The notes under the pieces: generated by a model
Told to the model about the DNA's origin: nothing
What the model saw: only the letters and a program-made list of their open reading frames with translations
Database searches by the model: none
Translations under genes and position numbers: made by a program
DNA from: Arthrobacter sp. P2b
Lineage (GTDB): Bacteria; Actinomycetota; Actinomycetes; Actinomycetales; Micrococcaceae
Direction: 5' to 3'
Assembly: GCF_900168295.1 (NCBI RefSeq)
Contig: NZ_FVZL01000001.1
Coordinates: 1 to 64,000, forward strand
Length of the DNA stretch: 64,000 nucleotides
In this document: piece after piece, positions 24,696 through 33,342 of the stretch
Layout of the letters: each line of letters starts with the position of its first letter
Numbering within the stretch: position 1 is the stretch's first letter

Positions 24696-25640
24696 GTGAC
24701 GGCAAGCAGATGGACTGGATTCGGCAGCCGGCGCGGACCCACGGAGGTGTGGTCTGACTGGACAGCTGCGGATGAGGCTGGGGATGCGAAGAGGGCAGCG
24801 CAGCTTGCCTCCGAGATGCTCCGGCTGGCCCCGGATTCCTTCGACGCCTGGTTCCATGCCGGACTCCTCTCAAAGGCACAGGGTGAGTGGGCGCAGAGCC
24901 TGGAACGCAATGCGCGTGCAGTTGAGCTTTTTTCGTCGCGGGACGCTGAGGAGTTCGACGGCGTTAATCCGGCAGCGTGGAACCTGGGCATTGCGGCTAC
25001 GGCGCTGGGCGACTGGGCAACCGCCCGGCGGGCATGGACGGCCTACGGCGTCCAGGGCCTGGGAAGCGGCTTTGAACCCATCGACGAAAATTTTGGCATG
25101 GTGCCCATCCGGCTGAACCCGGACCAGCCGTCCCTCCCCCACCAGGTCCCGCCGTCGGCTGGAGCCGCCGAGGTGGTCTGGTGCTGGCGGCGTAGCCCGG
25201 CCCATGCCGTCATCGCGAATGTCCCGCTCCCGGAATCCGGGCACAGGTGCAGGGATGTCCTCCTGCACGATGGCGAGCCGAAGGGATTCCGCCGGCTCGG
25301 CGGACAGGACGTCGCCGTGTTCGACCAGCTCAAACGGCTCGAGGACTCGGGCCTGCCCACCTGGGAAGCCCGGGTTGCCGGAGCCACCACGGACGACCTC
25401 CAGGAGTTGTCCGACCAGCTGGAACAGCGGGGACTGGGCCTGGACGACTGGTCCGGGATGCGCCTCATGTGCTCGGAGTGCTTGCATGGAACTCCAGAGG
25501 AGGGACACCATCATGACCCGGCGCCGTCGGACATCGCCCGGCTGGGGCTGGCCGGCCACGAACATGAGCTGACCGGGATCCTGAAGGCCTGGACCGGCTC
25601 CCGGCCTGCGGTGGACCTGGACCTTACGCTGCTGTGGTGA
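24696..25640 (+). CDS. TPR-containing protein of unknown function
   Basis: About 314 residues. The N-terminal half is tetratricopeptide-like: AQLASEMLRLAPDSFDAWFH, AGLLSKAQGEWAQSLERNAR and WNLGIAATALGDWATARRAW. The C-terminal half (VIANVPLPESGHRCRDVLLH; MCSECLHGTPEEGHHH) looks like a separate globular domain with a possible Cys-x-x-Cys/His metal site. The family occurs in other actinobacteria, but I know no function. The start is uncertain: GTG 24696 is proposed and ATG 24660 is possible. Confidence 0.6.
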   Translation: MTASRWTGFGSRRGPTEVWSDWTAADEAGDAKRAAQLASEMLRLAPDSFDAWFHAGLLSKAQGEWAQSLERNARAVELFSSRDAEEFDGVNPAAWNLGIAATALGDWATARRAWTAYGVQGLGSGFEPIDENFGMVPIRLNPDQPSLPHQVPPSAGAAEVVWCWRRSPAHAVIANVPLPESGHRCRDVLLHDGEPKGFRRLGGQDVAVFDQLKRLEDSGLPTWEARVAGATTDDLQELSDQLEQRGLGLDDWSGMRLMCSECLHGTPEEGHHHDPAPSDIARLGLAGHEHELTGILKAWTGSRPAVDLDLTLLW

Positions 25641-25724
25641 CGGGGTGTCCCGCCCTCGTTTCGCTTCCGGGCCGCAAGTAAACTGGCATCACACCGGAAG
25701 CGCCACTGCAAGCATAGGGACGTG

Positions 25725-26570
25725 ATGAGGCAGCAATCACCGGCGCAAGCCGATCTTCTGGGGCCGGAAGCAGCTAAACCGGCCCGCACGGCACTGGCCG
25801 TCATCCCCGCAGCCCTTGTATCGGCGTCGGGGTTCCTGCTCTTTGTGCGGGAGGACCGGCTCTCCGGATTCCTCCTCCTGGCGGTGGCCCTTGGCCTGGC
25901 GGGCTTCATTAACAGGCGCCTCCTGATCGACCTGGCGCTGATCGCGGTGGGGCTGACCGCCATGAGCCTGGTCCCCATCACCACGGACATCAGCACCGAG
26001 CACATGGCGGTGATGGGAACGGCGATGATTGTGGCCGTGGGCATCCCGTATGCCGTGTCGCGCTTCATCACCAGGGACCATGCCATCCGTTTCCCCATCA
26101 GGAGCGGGCAGCCATGGACCCGCGCCGAGAAGTGGTACCTGCCCGCCGTCCTGGTGATCGGGTACGCCCTGATGCCGGTCTACATGATCCGCACCGGCGT
26201 CTATAACAACTGGCCCGCCGTCAGTGACGTGGACGGGATAGCCAGGCTCTTCCTCGGAACCAACGTGCTGGGCATCTGGGATGAGCTGTTCTTCATCTGC
26301 ACGGCTTTCACACTCTTCCGCCGGCACCTCCCCGACTGGCAGGCCAACCTGCTGCAGGCCGTGCTCTTCACATCCTTCCTGTGGGAACTCGGCTTCCATG
26401 CGTGGGCGCCGTTCTTCATCTTCCCGTTCGCCTTGCTCCAGGCCCGGCTGTTCACGGTGACGAAGTCCCTCTCCTACATCGTCAGCGTGCACCTGCTGTT
26501 CGACTTCGTGCTGTTCCTGGTGCTGATCCACGCCCACAACCGCGCGTGGATCGACATCTTCCTCTACTGA
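25725..26570 (+). CDS. CPBP-like intramembrane protease family protein
   Basis: A 281-residue membrane protein with about eight hydrophobic segments. The CPBP (Rce1-like) motifs are recognisable but variant: WDELFFICTAFTLFRRH replaces the usual EExxxR motif with Asp-Glu, FLWELGFHAW gives Phe-x-x-x-His-like residues, and SVHLLFDF the final His. With Asp at the first acidic position, activity is uncertain. AGGGA is close to the ATG; a GTG one codon earlier is possible. Confidence 0.6.
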   Translation: MRQQSPAQADLLGPEAAKPARTALAVIPAALVSASGFLLFVREDRLSGFLLLAVALGLAGFINRRLLIDLALIAVGLTAMSLVPITTDISTEHMAVMGTAMIVAVGIPYAVSRFITRDHAIRFPIRSGQPWTRAEKWYLPAVLVIGYALMPVYMIRTGVYNNWPAVSDVDGIARLFLGTNVLGIWDELFFICTAFTLFRRHLPDWQANLLQAVLFTSFLWELGFHAWAPFFIFPFALLQARLFTVTKSLSYIVSVHLLFDFVLFLVLIHAHNRAWIDIFLY

Positions 26571-26675
26571 TCCTGTTCCCCGCGAGGGATTAGGCTGGAG
26601 CCCGGATCCGTCCGTCGGAACGGCGCGGCCGCCGGAAAGCAGCGGCCGAGCCGCCATAGATGACGCAGGAAGCAA

Positions 26676-27704
26676 ATGGTGCAGGAAGCAGTTGGCCGGG
26701 ACAGGCCCAAGGCGGCGACGATTTACGACGTCGCGGCGCTGGCCGGTGTTTCCCACCAGACTGTCTCCCGCTACCTGAAGGACAAAAACGCGCTCAAGCC
26801 GAGCACCCTGGAACGGGTGGAAAAGGCCCTCGCCGAGCTGAGCTACACCCCCAACCTGGCTGCCCGGTCGCTGCGGTCGCGGGAGCTGTACCGGGTGGTG
26901 GTCGTGGTCCCCGAGGCGTCCCTGTACTTCCCCGCAAGGATGCTCAATGGCGCGGCTGCGGCGGCCCATGCCGCCGGCTACCGGGTGGACGTGGTGGCCA
27001 TGGAGGGAACAGAAGAAGCACGCAGCCGTCAGCTTCACACCCTCCTGGCGGGCGACGACATTGCCGGCATCCTTTCCTTCGTTCCCCAGCCGCCGCCCAC
27101 CGCTGCCGGCCACGCCTCCCGTGTTCCACTGGTGGTTGCCGGCGAATACGACAACCAGATGCGCGCGCTCGGCAGCATCGCCGACGGCACAGCCGCGGCC
27201 GGCATCGTGGAACACCTGGCGTCGCTGGGGCACCGCAACTTTTTCCACGTGGCAGGTCCTGCCGGCTGGCCTTCGGCGCACAACCGCCGGGCGGTGTACG
27301 AGGACACCGTCAGGGCACTGGGACTCAACTCCCTGGGCATCACCGCAGGTGACTGGTCGGCCTCGTCCGGTTACGAGGCTGGACTCGAGGTGGCTGCCGC
27401 AACGGACGTCACCGCGGTGGTGACGGCGAACGACCAGATGGCCATCGGTGTCATCCGTGCATTGCACGATCGGGGCATTTCCGTCCCGGACCATGTCAGC
27501 GTGTTTGGCTGGGACGACACTCCGGAATCGAAATTCCACATACCCTCCCTGTCCACGGTGCACATGGACCTTGAGGCACTCGGTGCCCGCAGCATGGCCG
27601 AGCTGACGGCACGGATCCGCGGCGAACAGCCACCCGCCAACCCCCTGGTGCTTCCGCCCATGGAACTGATCTACCGGGAATCAACAGGGCCGGTCCGCAG
27701 CTGA
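26676..27704 (+). CDS. LacI-family transcriptional regulator
   Basis: 342 residues. TIYDVAALAGVSHQTVSRYL is the LacI recognition region (YQ/HQTVSR), followed by hinge helix YTPNLAARSLRS and a sugar-binding periplasmic-type core with TAVVTANDQMAIGVIRALHD and VSVFGWDDTPESKF. It has no adjacent sugar operon; a distant target such as the LacI-type site before the GH35 gene at 10.2 kb is possible. Confidence 0.88.
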   Translation: MVQEAVGRDRPKAATIYDVAALAGVSHQTVSRYLKDKNALKPSTLERVEKALAELSYTPNLAARSLRSRELYRVVVVVPEASLYFPARMLNGAAAAAHAAGYRVDVVAMEGTEEARSRQLHTLLAGDDIAGILSFVPQPPPTAAGHASRVPLVVAGEYDNQMRALGSIADGTAAAGIVEHLASLGHRNFFHVAGPAGWPSAHNRRAVYEDTVRALGLNSLGITAGDWSASSGYEAGLEVAAATDVTAVVTANDQMAIGVIRALHDRGISVPDHVSVFGWDDTPESKFHIPSLSTVHMDLEALGARSMAELTARIRGEQPPANPLVLPPMELIYRESTGPVRS

Positions 27705-27786
27705 CCCCGGGAACCAGTGCCGGGGAACCGTAACCCGGGAATCCAGGGCCATACTGGGAACTGACACTCCTCATGAAAGGCGCATC

Positions 27787-28065
27787 ATGTCCGATCCGGA
27801 GCTTGAGCTGCTGAGGCAGCGCGCCGCCCGCGGTGATTCCGATGCCGTCGATGAGCTGATCGAGCAGGCCTCCGAACGCGGGGACATGGCAGAGCTCCGC
27901 AGCCTGGCAGCCTCCGGAAGCCGGGATGCGGCCGACCAGCTGGTGGAGCTGGCCGCTGAAAGGAACGACCTGGACGAACTGCGGCGTCTTGCGGCCGGCG
28001 GCAACCGAAACGCGGCAGACGTGCTGGCGGAGATCGACAGCGAAGCGGACCCTTCCGGCTCCTGA
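27787..28065 (+). CDS. Small acidic helical-repeat protein
   Basis: 92 residues built from two to three copies of an about 36-residue unit: LRQRAARGDSDAVDELIEQA, LRSLAASGSRDAADQLVELA and LRRLAAGGNRNAADVLAEI. The pattern (LxxLAAxGxxDAxxxLxEx) suggests a short right-handed helical solenoid of the SEL1/TPR or HEAT kind. It is cytoplasmic and of unknown function. GAAAGG lies upstream of the ATG. Confidence 0.75.
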   Translation: MSDPELELLRQRAARGDSDAVDELIEQASERGDMAELRSLAASGSRDAADQLVELAAERNDLDELRRLAAGGNRNAADVLAEIDSEADPSGS

Positions 28066-28131
28066 CCGCGGAGTCCGCCCGCCGCTTTGTTGCGCCCCGC
28101 GTTTTGGGCAAGCTGGAACCGGCCACGTACC

Positions 28132-28150
28132 CTTACTTAGGCTTACCTAA
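28132..28150. promoter_or_regulatory. DtxR/IdeR iron box before acylase operon
   Basis: CTTACTTAGGCTTACCTAA matches 14 of 19 consensus positions, with the right half nearly perfect (AGGCTTACCTAA). It lies about 15 nt before the best ribosome-binding site of the acylase gene. Confidence 0.75.
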
Positions 28151-28165
28151 GAAGAAGGATTTCAC

Positions 28166-28207
28166 GTGCCCACCACCTCACCAGCTCCGCGATCCCATGC
28201 CCGCTGA
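28166..28207 (+). other. Short open frame overlapping the acylase start (uORF or frameshifted 5' end)
   Basis: GTG 28166 has a good GAAGG 6 nt upstream and reads VPTTSPAPRSHAR, then stops at 28205-28207, 11 nt beyond the in-frame acylase ATG (28197). Removing one C from the GCCCGC run near 28199-28204 would fuse this reading directly to AETFRDPWGIPHL. It is either a coupling uORF or the true 5' end broken by a one-base difference. Confidence 0.5.
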
Positions 28208-30404
28208 GACCTTCCGCGACCCCTGGGGCATTCCCCACCTGCGCGCCGGCTCGGCTCATGAGCTGGCGTTTTTGCAGGGGCAGAACGCCGCCACGGACCG
28301 GTCCTGGCAGATCGAAATGGAGCGCTGGCGGTCGGAGGGCCGGACCGCCGAACAGCTGGGCCCTGAAGGGCTGCCGTGGGACCGGTTTGCGCGCCAGGCC
28401 CGCATCGATGACACGGCACGCCGCTGCTTCGAGAACCTGGGCCCCGCCACGCAGCAGTGGTGCCTGGCCTACGTGGACGGCGTCAACGATGCCCTTCGCT
28501 CCGGCCGCCGGGACGCCCGCGAGTTCGGGGACACCGGCACCGCGCCCGCCACCTGGGAGCCGTGGACTCCGCTGGGTGTTTTCCTGGTCCACCACATCCT
28601 GTTCAGCACCTTTCCCAACAAGCTCTGGCGGGACCAGGTGGCCAAGGCCCTCGGCCCGGATGCGGTGGGGCTGTTCAGCATTGAGGCGCCCGTGTGGGCC
28701 GGCAGCAACGCGTGGGCTGTTGCCGGTGGCCTGACCGCCACGGGTTCGCCCCTGGTCGCCGAGGACCCGCACCGGCTTATGGAGCTGCCGGGCGTCTACC
28801 AGCAGGTGCGGCTCGCCTGCCCGGAGTTCGACGTCGTCGGGCTGGCTTTTCCCGGCGTACCCGGGCTGCCGCACTTCGGCCACACGGGGTCCGCGGCGTG
28901 GGCCGTCACCAATGCGATGGCCGACTACCAGGACCTCTACAGCGAGCAGCTGCGCCGGGACGGAGGGGCCCTGCTGGCCCTCGGGCCGGACGGCTGGGAG
29001 CCGGTGCCCGCGAACCATCAGGAAAAGATCCTGGTGCGCGGCGCATCCGCCGAGACCGTGGACATCATCGAAACACAGCGCGGGCCGGTCATTTCCGGCG
29101 GGCCCGACGGCGACGCGCTGAGCCTGCGGACACCGTCCAGGGCTGCGGGCCGGCTGGGTTTCGAGGCCCTCCTGCCGCTGTTGCGGAGCCGTTCCGCCGG
29201 TGACATTGAGGCTGCCCTGGAAGCATGGGTGGAGCCGGTCAACTGCGTCCTGGCCGCAGATTCCGGCAGGGATGTCCGGCAGCTGGTGGCCGGCAAGGTT
29301 CCGGTGCGCAACCCGGAGAACCGGGTCCGGCCTGTTCCGGCGGAATCCCCGGACCACCAGTGGCACGGGGACTGGGTGGACCTGCCGGCGTCCCGCGTGG
29401 ACAGGCTGGCCGTCAACGCCAACGACCGTGCTTCAGGCGGCGGGGACCTGACCGGCCTGGAATTCGCCCCTGCCCACCGGGCACGGCGCATCCGGCAGCT
29501 GCTGGAAGAACAGGCCGCCACCGGGCTCAGCAGTGACACCGGGATCAGCACTGCTCCTGGACTCACCGCTGACGACATGCAGCGCATCCATATGGACTGC
29601 CGGCTCGGATCCTGGCCTGCGCTGCGCCAAGTGCTGGTGGACCTGGATCTGGATCGCAGCACCACCAAGCAACGCGGGGTCACTCCGCGCCCAATCCAAC
29701 GCCGAAATGGGGCCGGAAGTGACCCCGCGTTGCCCTTGTCCGCCGGTGCGGTGGAACTGCGGGAGCGGCTGCTGGGCTGGGACGGACAGATGCATGCCGG
29801 CAGCACGGACGCAGCCTCCTTTGCGGCGTGGCGGTCAGCGCTGGTGGTGGCCTTGGCCGGGACTCCCCTGCTGGCACCGCTCGCCGCGCCGGCCGGGCAC
29901 TCTCCCCTGTTCGCGCCGTGGCTGAACCCGGTGGCAAGGGTGGGCTTCGCGCTCGAAACCATCCTCGCCACAGGGGCCGCCTTCGGGATCGACGTCCCTG
30001 CCGCGGTGAGCCAGGCGCTTGAGGTGGCGGCAGCGGCGCCGTCGTCCGCTGCCTGGGGAGAAACCCATACCGTGCTGCCGCTGCATGCGGTGGCGGACTA
30101 CCCGGCGACGGGTGCCGCTGCGCCCACCGTTCCGCCCACCGCCCTGTCCGGGGACACCGGCTGCGTGCTGTGCACGGAAAGCCTGCCGGGGGTCACGGAC
30201 GCCTCGTTCCGCGGACCGGTGGCCCGCTATGTGTGGGACCTTTCGGACCGGGCGAAAAGCCGGTGGATCGTGCCGTTCGGTGCGTCCGGCAACCCTGCCG
30301 ATGACAACTTCCTCAGCCAGATGCAGCTGTGGGCCGCCGGCGAACTTCTCCCCGTCATCACCGACTGGGACCAGCTCACGAAGGAGAACCATGACCAGCA
30401 CTGA
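28197..30404 (+). CDS. Penicillin-acylase-family N-terminal nucleophile hydrolase (DesG-like)
   Basis: 735 residues from ATG 28197. The start of the alpha part (TFRDPWGIPHLRAGSAHEL) and the self-cleavage/nucleophile site AGSNAWAVAGGL (Ser about residue 168) are typical of Ntn-hydrolase acylases; VNANDRASGG supplies the oxyanion Asn. No signal peptide is present, so it is probably cytoplasmic. With the next gene, which overlaps by 14 nt, it resembles the acylase/acyltransferase pair reported beside some desferrioxamine clusters (recalled, not searched). An iron box lies upstream. Confidence 0.82.
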   Translation: MPAETFRDPWGIPHLRAGSAHELAFLQGQNAATDRSWQIEMERWRSEGRTAEQLGPEGLPWDRFARQARIDDTARRCFENLGPATQQWCLAYVDGVNDALRSGRRDAREFGDTGTAPATWEPWTPLGVFLVHHILFSTFPNKLWRDQVAKALGPDAVGLFSIEAPVWAGSNAWAVAGGLTATGSPLVAEDPHRLMELPGVYQQVRLACPEFDVVGLAFPGVPGLPHFGHTGSAAWAVTNAMADYQDLYSEQLRRDGGALLALGPDGWEPVPANHQEKILVRGASAETVDIIETQRGPVISGGPDGDALSLRTPSRAAGRLGFEALLPLLRSRSAGDIEAALEAWVEPVNCVLAADSGRDVRQLVAGKVPVRNPENRVRPVPAESPDHQWHGDWVDLPASRVDRLAVNANDRASGGGDLTGLEFAPAHRARRIRQLLEEQAATGLSSDTGISTAPGLTADDMQRIHMDCRLGSWPALRQVLVDLDLDRSTTKQRGVTPRPIQRRNGAGSDPALPLSAGAVELRERLLGWDGQMHAGSTDAASFAAWRSALVVALAGTPLLAPLAAPAGHSPLFAPWLNPVARVGFALETILATGAAFGIDVPAAVSQALEVAAAAPSSAAWGETHTVLPLHAVADYPATGAAAPTVPPTALSGDTGCVLCTESLPGVTDASFRGPVARYVWDLSDRAKSRWIVPFGASGNPADDNFLSQMQLWAAGELLPVITDWDQLTKENHDQH

Positions 30405-30987
30405 CACCGCCCTTCCGTACGCCGACCGGGAGGCCGTTTACGAGGAGGACCTTCCGGGGCTGGGCCGGCTGCGGCTGCTCCGCCTGGCGCCGGAGGAAGA
30501 CGCGGACCTGATCCATGGCTGGGTGCGCGAGGATCGGGCCCGGTTCTGGGGCATGAACGGACTGGACCGGGACGAAGTGCGGGACATCTACCTGTTCCTG
30601 GAAAGCCTGGACACGCACCACGGATACCTGATGACGGTGGACGGCCAGCCGGCCGGCATCTTCCAGACCTATGAGCCCCTGGAAGATCCGGTGGCGGAGG
30701 CCTACCCGGCACGGGCTGAGGACGCCGGCCTGCACCTGCTGCTGGCCCCGGCCGCACGCCCGGTCCCCAACTTCACGCCCACCCTGCTGTCCGGCCTGGT
30801 CCGGTTCCTGTTCTCGGATCCGGCCAAGGACCGGGTGGTGGCGGAGCCGGACGCTAGGAACAGCAAGGCGATCGGGCGCTTCGTGGGGTTCGGGTTCGAG
30901 GCCGGTCCCACGGTCCAGCTGGCCGAAAAGGAAGCGCGGCTGGTGTTCCTGACCCGGGAAAAGTTCGAAGCACGTCCGGCCGGGTAG
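30391..30987 (+). CDS. Siderophore-type N-acyltransferase (IucB/AlcB family, DesH-like)
   Basis: 198 residues. The AlcB/IucB N-acetyltransferase pattern is clear: LIHGWVREDRARFWGMNGL, GYLMTVDGQPAGIFQTYEPL and VVAEPDARNSKAIGRFVGFG. These enzymes acylate hydroxylated diamines or lysine in hydroxamate siderophore synthesis. AAGGAGAACC gives a strong ribosome site for ATG 30391. The 14-nt overlap with the acylase implies a joint role. The rest of a siderophore synthesis pathway is not in this window. Confidence 0.83.
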   Translation: MTSTDTALPYADREAVYEEDLPGLGRLRLLRLAPEEDADLIHGWVREDRARFWGMNGLDRDEVRDIYLFLESLDTHHGYLMTVDGQPAGIFQTYEPLEDPVAEAYPARAEDAGLHLLLAPAARPVPNFTPTLLSGLVRFLFSDPAKDRVVAEPDARNSKAIGRFVGFGFEAGPTVQLAEKEARLVFLTREKFEARPAG

Positions 30988-31002
30988 GGCCCGGCCCGGG
31001 CC

Positions 31003-31182
31003 CTACTCTTCGCCGCTGTCCTTTGCTTCCAGGTACTTGGCCATGGCCTCGCAGGCCTGGTTCCAGCGTGCGTTCATCGCGTGCCGGCTCAACGGGGCGA
31101 ACATTCCGTCGAGGACTTTCTCCACTGCGTCGTATGCGGCATCCAGGGCTCTTTCCTGCGCCGCCGGGCTGTAATAGTTCAT
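31003..31182 (-). CDS. Small conserved-looking protein, 59 residues
   Basis: Reads MNYYSPAAQERALDAAYDAV, then EKVLDGMFAPLSRHAMNARW and a C-terminus ending AKYLEAKDSGEE. The composition and codon use look coding: it is amphipathic helical, acidic, and has one Cys. The Shine-Dalgarno is weak. It fills the gap between the acyltransferase (convergent, 15 bp away) and the lipoprotein terminator. The function is unknown. Confidence 0.6.
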   Translation of the reverse strand: MNYYSPAAQERALDAAYDAVEKVLDGMFAPLSRHAMNARWNQACEAMAKYLEAKDSGEE

Positions 31183-31204
31183 GACAGTGATTCGTTGTGG
31201 CTGG

Positions 31205-31231
31205 CGGCCCGGATGGCGGAATACCGGGCCG
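31205..31231. terminator. Hairpin at lipoprotein gene end
   Basis: CGGCCCGG/CCGGGCCG, an 8-bp perfect stem with an 11-nt loop, begins directly after the stop codon of the minus-strand lipoprotein gene. Confidence 0.55.
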
Positions 31232-31232
31232 T

Positions 31233-32012
31233 TTAGCCGGCCGGCCGGAGCGAGGTGATCATCCGCCGGATGTTCTGGTATTCGGTGGTGTCCATGTACT
31301 TCCGGGCCTGTTCAAGGTACGGCAAGGACTCGCTGCCGGGGGTCCTGTTGTTGTCCGGGTTGTAGAAGGCACCGAACATGGCGGCGGTGGGCGGCCATGT
31401 GAAGAAATGGAAGATGGGGCAGGCAGTGTCGCCGGTGGGAGCCTCAACTGTGGTGATGCCGTAAGCGGCAGCCGGGGTATCGGCGGGGCCGGGAGCGGTG
31501 GCGTCGCCGCGGGTTTCAAAGACGTACCGGGGCACATCCCCGTTCTGGGCCAGGGCCGGCATCTGCTGGGACTCAAACTCGGAGAAGGGGTACTTCTCCA
31601 TGCAGGTGGATCCCGTGGCCATGTTGGTCCGCAGCGTGGCCAGTGGCCGGCCCGCTTCGTTGGTCACCTCGGCGAAAGCCCCGCCCCCTTCGGGCAGCTC
31701 CCCGGCCGGGTCCCGCACGCTCCACGCGGGCGGAAGGTCGAAGGCCAGCTGCCCGTCCGCCGTCGTGAATGTCTTCCAGGCCGCCTTGGTGGCTGTGGCG
31801 GTGGCTGTAGGTTCCACGGTGGCCGTTGCGGTGGCCGTCTGCAAGGCCGACGGCGAGGCAGACGGCGGCGCGGCAGTGGCGGACGGGGTGGGGGCAGTGG
31901 TCGTCGCAGCCGGCGTGGTGGCCGTGGGCTGCCCTGCCTGCGGGCCGCATCCGGCAACCGCAACACCAACCAGAATCAATGCGGGAAACAGACCGCGGGA
32001 CCTTCTCATCAC
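31233..32012 (-). CDS. Secreted lipoprotein with Thr/Ala-rich linker
   Basis: 259 residues. The signal peptide MMRRSRGLFPALILVGVAVA ends in lipobox VAGCG (Cys at 22). Residues about 25-75 are a low-complexity Thr/Ala/Pro linker, presumably spanning the cell wall, and the rest is a globular domain (FDLPPAWSVRDPAGELPEGG) with two cysteines that might pair. The family is not recognised. It sits between two terminators and is probably monocistronic. Confidence 0.75.
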   Translation of the reverse strand: MMRRSRGLFPALILVGVAVAGCGPQAGQPTATTPAATTTAPTPSATAAPPSASPSALQTATATATVEPTATATATKAAWKTFTTADGQLAFDLPPAWSVRDPAGELPEGGGAFAEVTNEAGRPLATLRTNMATGSTCMEKYPFSEFESQQMPALAQNGDVPRYVFETRGDATAPGPADTPAAAYGITTVEAPTGDTACPIFHFFTWPPTAAMFGAFYNPDNNRTPGSESLPYLEQARKYMDTTEYQNIRRMITSLRPAG

Positions 32013-32138
32013 ACCCTCCCAGGGTACGAAAAACCTGTCCCTTCATTGTGGAACCGCGGGCGCAGGAAGGACCGGAAACTGCTGGATTGCCGCCCAACCG
32101 TTGCGGCGAATAACAAAACTGCTCCCGGCCCCGTGCAT

Positions 32139-32174
32139 ACGGCGGGCCGGTCCCGCAAGGAACCGGCCCGCCGT
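32139..32174. terminator. Terminator of the alcohol dehydrogenase gene
   Basis: ACGGCGGGCCGGT and its exact reverse complement flank a 10-nt loop, 14 bp beyond the dehydrogenase stop codon. Confidence 0.8.
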
Positions 32175-32187
32175 CGCGATGTCCGTG

Positions 32188-33228
32188 TTACAGGGTGGCG
32201 GTGTCGATCACGAAGCGGTACCGGACGTCCGAGGCCAGGACGCGCTCGTAGGCGTCGTTGATCTTGTCGGCCGGGATCACCTCGACCTCGGCCCCGATGC
32301 CGTGGGCGGCGCAGAAGTCCAGCATCTCCTGGGTTTCGCGGATGCCGCCGATCATGGAACCGGCGAAGGAGCGGCGACCCGTGATCAGGGCGAAGGCGTT
32401 GACCGGCAGCGGCTCGGCGGGGGCGCCGACGTTCACCAGGGCGCCGTCGAGGGTCAGCAGCTGGAGGTAGGAGCTGATGTCGATCGAGGCGCTGACCGTG
32501 TTGATGATCAGGTCGAACGAGCCGGCGAGCTGTTCGAAGGTGGAGGGGTCGCTGGTGGCGTAGTAGCTGGTGGCGCCCAGGCGCAGCCCGTCCTCCTGCT
32601 TCTTCAGCGACTGGGACAGGACGGTGACGTCGGCGCCCATCGCGGACGCGAGCTTGACGGCCATGTGCCCAAGTCCGCCGAGGCCCACGACCGCAACCTT
32701 CTTGCCCGGGCCGGCGCCCCAGCGGTGCAGCGGAGAGAACGTGGTGATGCCGGCGCAGAGCAGCGGCGCGGCGACGTCGAGCTCGATGCCTTCGGGGATG
32801 CGCACCACGAAGTCTTCGGTGACCACCACGTGGGTGGAGTAGCCGCCCTGGGTGATGGTCCCGTCGCGGTCAACGGCGCCGTAGGTGCCCACCATGCCGT
32901 TGAGGCAGTACTGCTCCTCGCCCTTGACGCAGTTGGCGCACTCGCGGCAGGAGTTGACCATGCAGCCAACGCCCACGCGGTCGCCCACGGCGTGCTTGGT
33001 GACGGCGGAACCCACCTCGGTGACGACTCCGGCGATTTCGTGCCCGGGAACCAGCGGGTACTGTTGCGGGCCCCAGTCGCCGCGGACGGTGTGGATGTCC
33101 GAGTGGCAGATGCCGGCGAACTTGATCTCGATCAGGACGTCGTGAGGGCCGGCGGCGCGGCGCTCGATGGTGGTTGAAACGAGGTCCTCTGTGGCGGACG
33201 GGGATGCATAGGCCTTGACGGTGGTCAT
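32188..33228 (-). CDS. Zinc-dependent NAD(P) alcohol/aldehyde dehydrogenase (YahK/CAD-like)
   Basis: 346 residues of the medium-chain dehydrogenase family. Catalytic zinc ligands are in [15 protein letters not shown] and [14 protein letters not shown]; the structural zinc lobe has all four Cys ([15 protein letters not shown]). [20 protein letters not shown] binds the dinucleotide. The length and motifs fit the cinnamyl-alcohol/YahK group, usually NADPH-dependent with broad aldehyde substrates. It has its own terminator and is monocistronic. Confidence 0.88.
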   Translation of the reverse strand: MTTVKAYASPSATEDLVSTTIERRAAGPHDVLIEIKFAGICHSDIHTVRGDWGPQQYPLVPGHEIAGVVTEVGSAVTKHAVGDRVGVGCMVNSCRECANCVKGEEQYCLNGMVGTYGAVDRDGTITQGGYSTHVVVTEDFVVRIPEGIELDVAAPLLCAGITTFSPLHRWGAGPGKKVAVVGLGGLGHMAVKLASAMGADVTVLSQSLKKQEDGLRLGATSYYATSDPSTFEQLAGSFDLIINTVSASIDISSYLQLLTLDGALVNVGAPAEPLPVNAFALITGRRSFAGSMIGGIRETQEMLDFCAAHGIGAEVEVIPADKINDAYERVLASDVRYRFVIDTATL

Positions 33229-33308
33229 GGTTCTCCTGTGGTTCTTTGGGGGATAACGAAATGCTACAGGGGTTCATTAACATCAAACCCTCAGTTAGGG
33301 TGCCCGGC

Positions 33309-33342
33309 GAGGGCCCTGCTGTAACGGGTTACGGCAGAACCC
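33309..33342. repeat. 34-bp element, copy at the exporter 3' end
   Basis: Imperfect inverted repeat beginning GAGGGCCCTGCTGTAACGGG. It matches 28 of 34 positions of the element at 34636-34669. This copy overlaps the exporter stop codon (33329-33331). Copies at both ends of one gene suggest operator duplication or a trace of insertion. Confidence 0.6.

Noticed and set aside
25737..27563. 608-codon frame opposite the CPBP and LacI genes
   Set aside because: Shadow of two recognised genes; His/Gln/Gly-rich with no motif.
31498..33177. 559-codon frame across the lipoprotein and alcohol dehydrogenase genes
   Set aside because: It runs through a terminator hairpin and two supported genes on the other strand.
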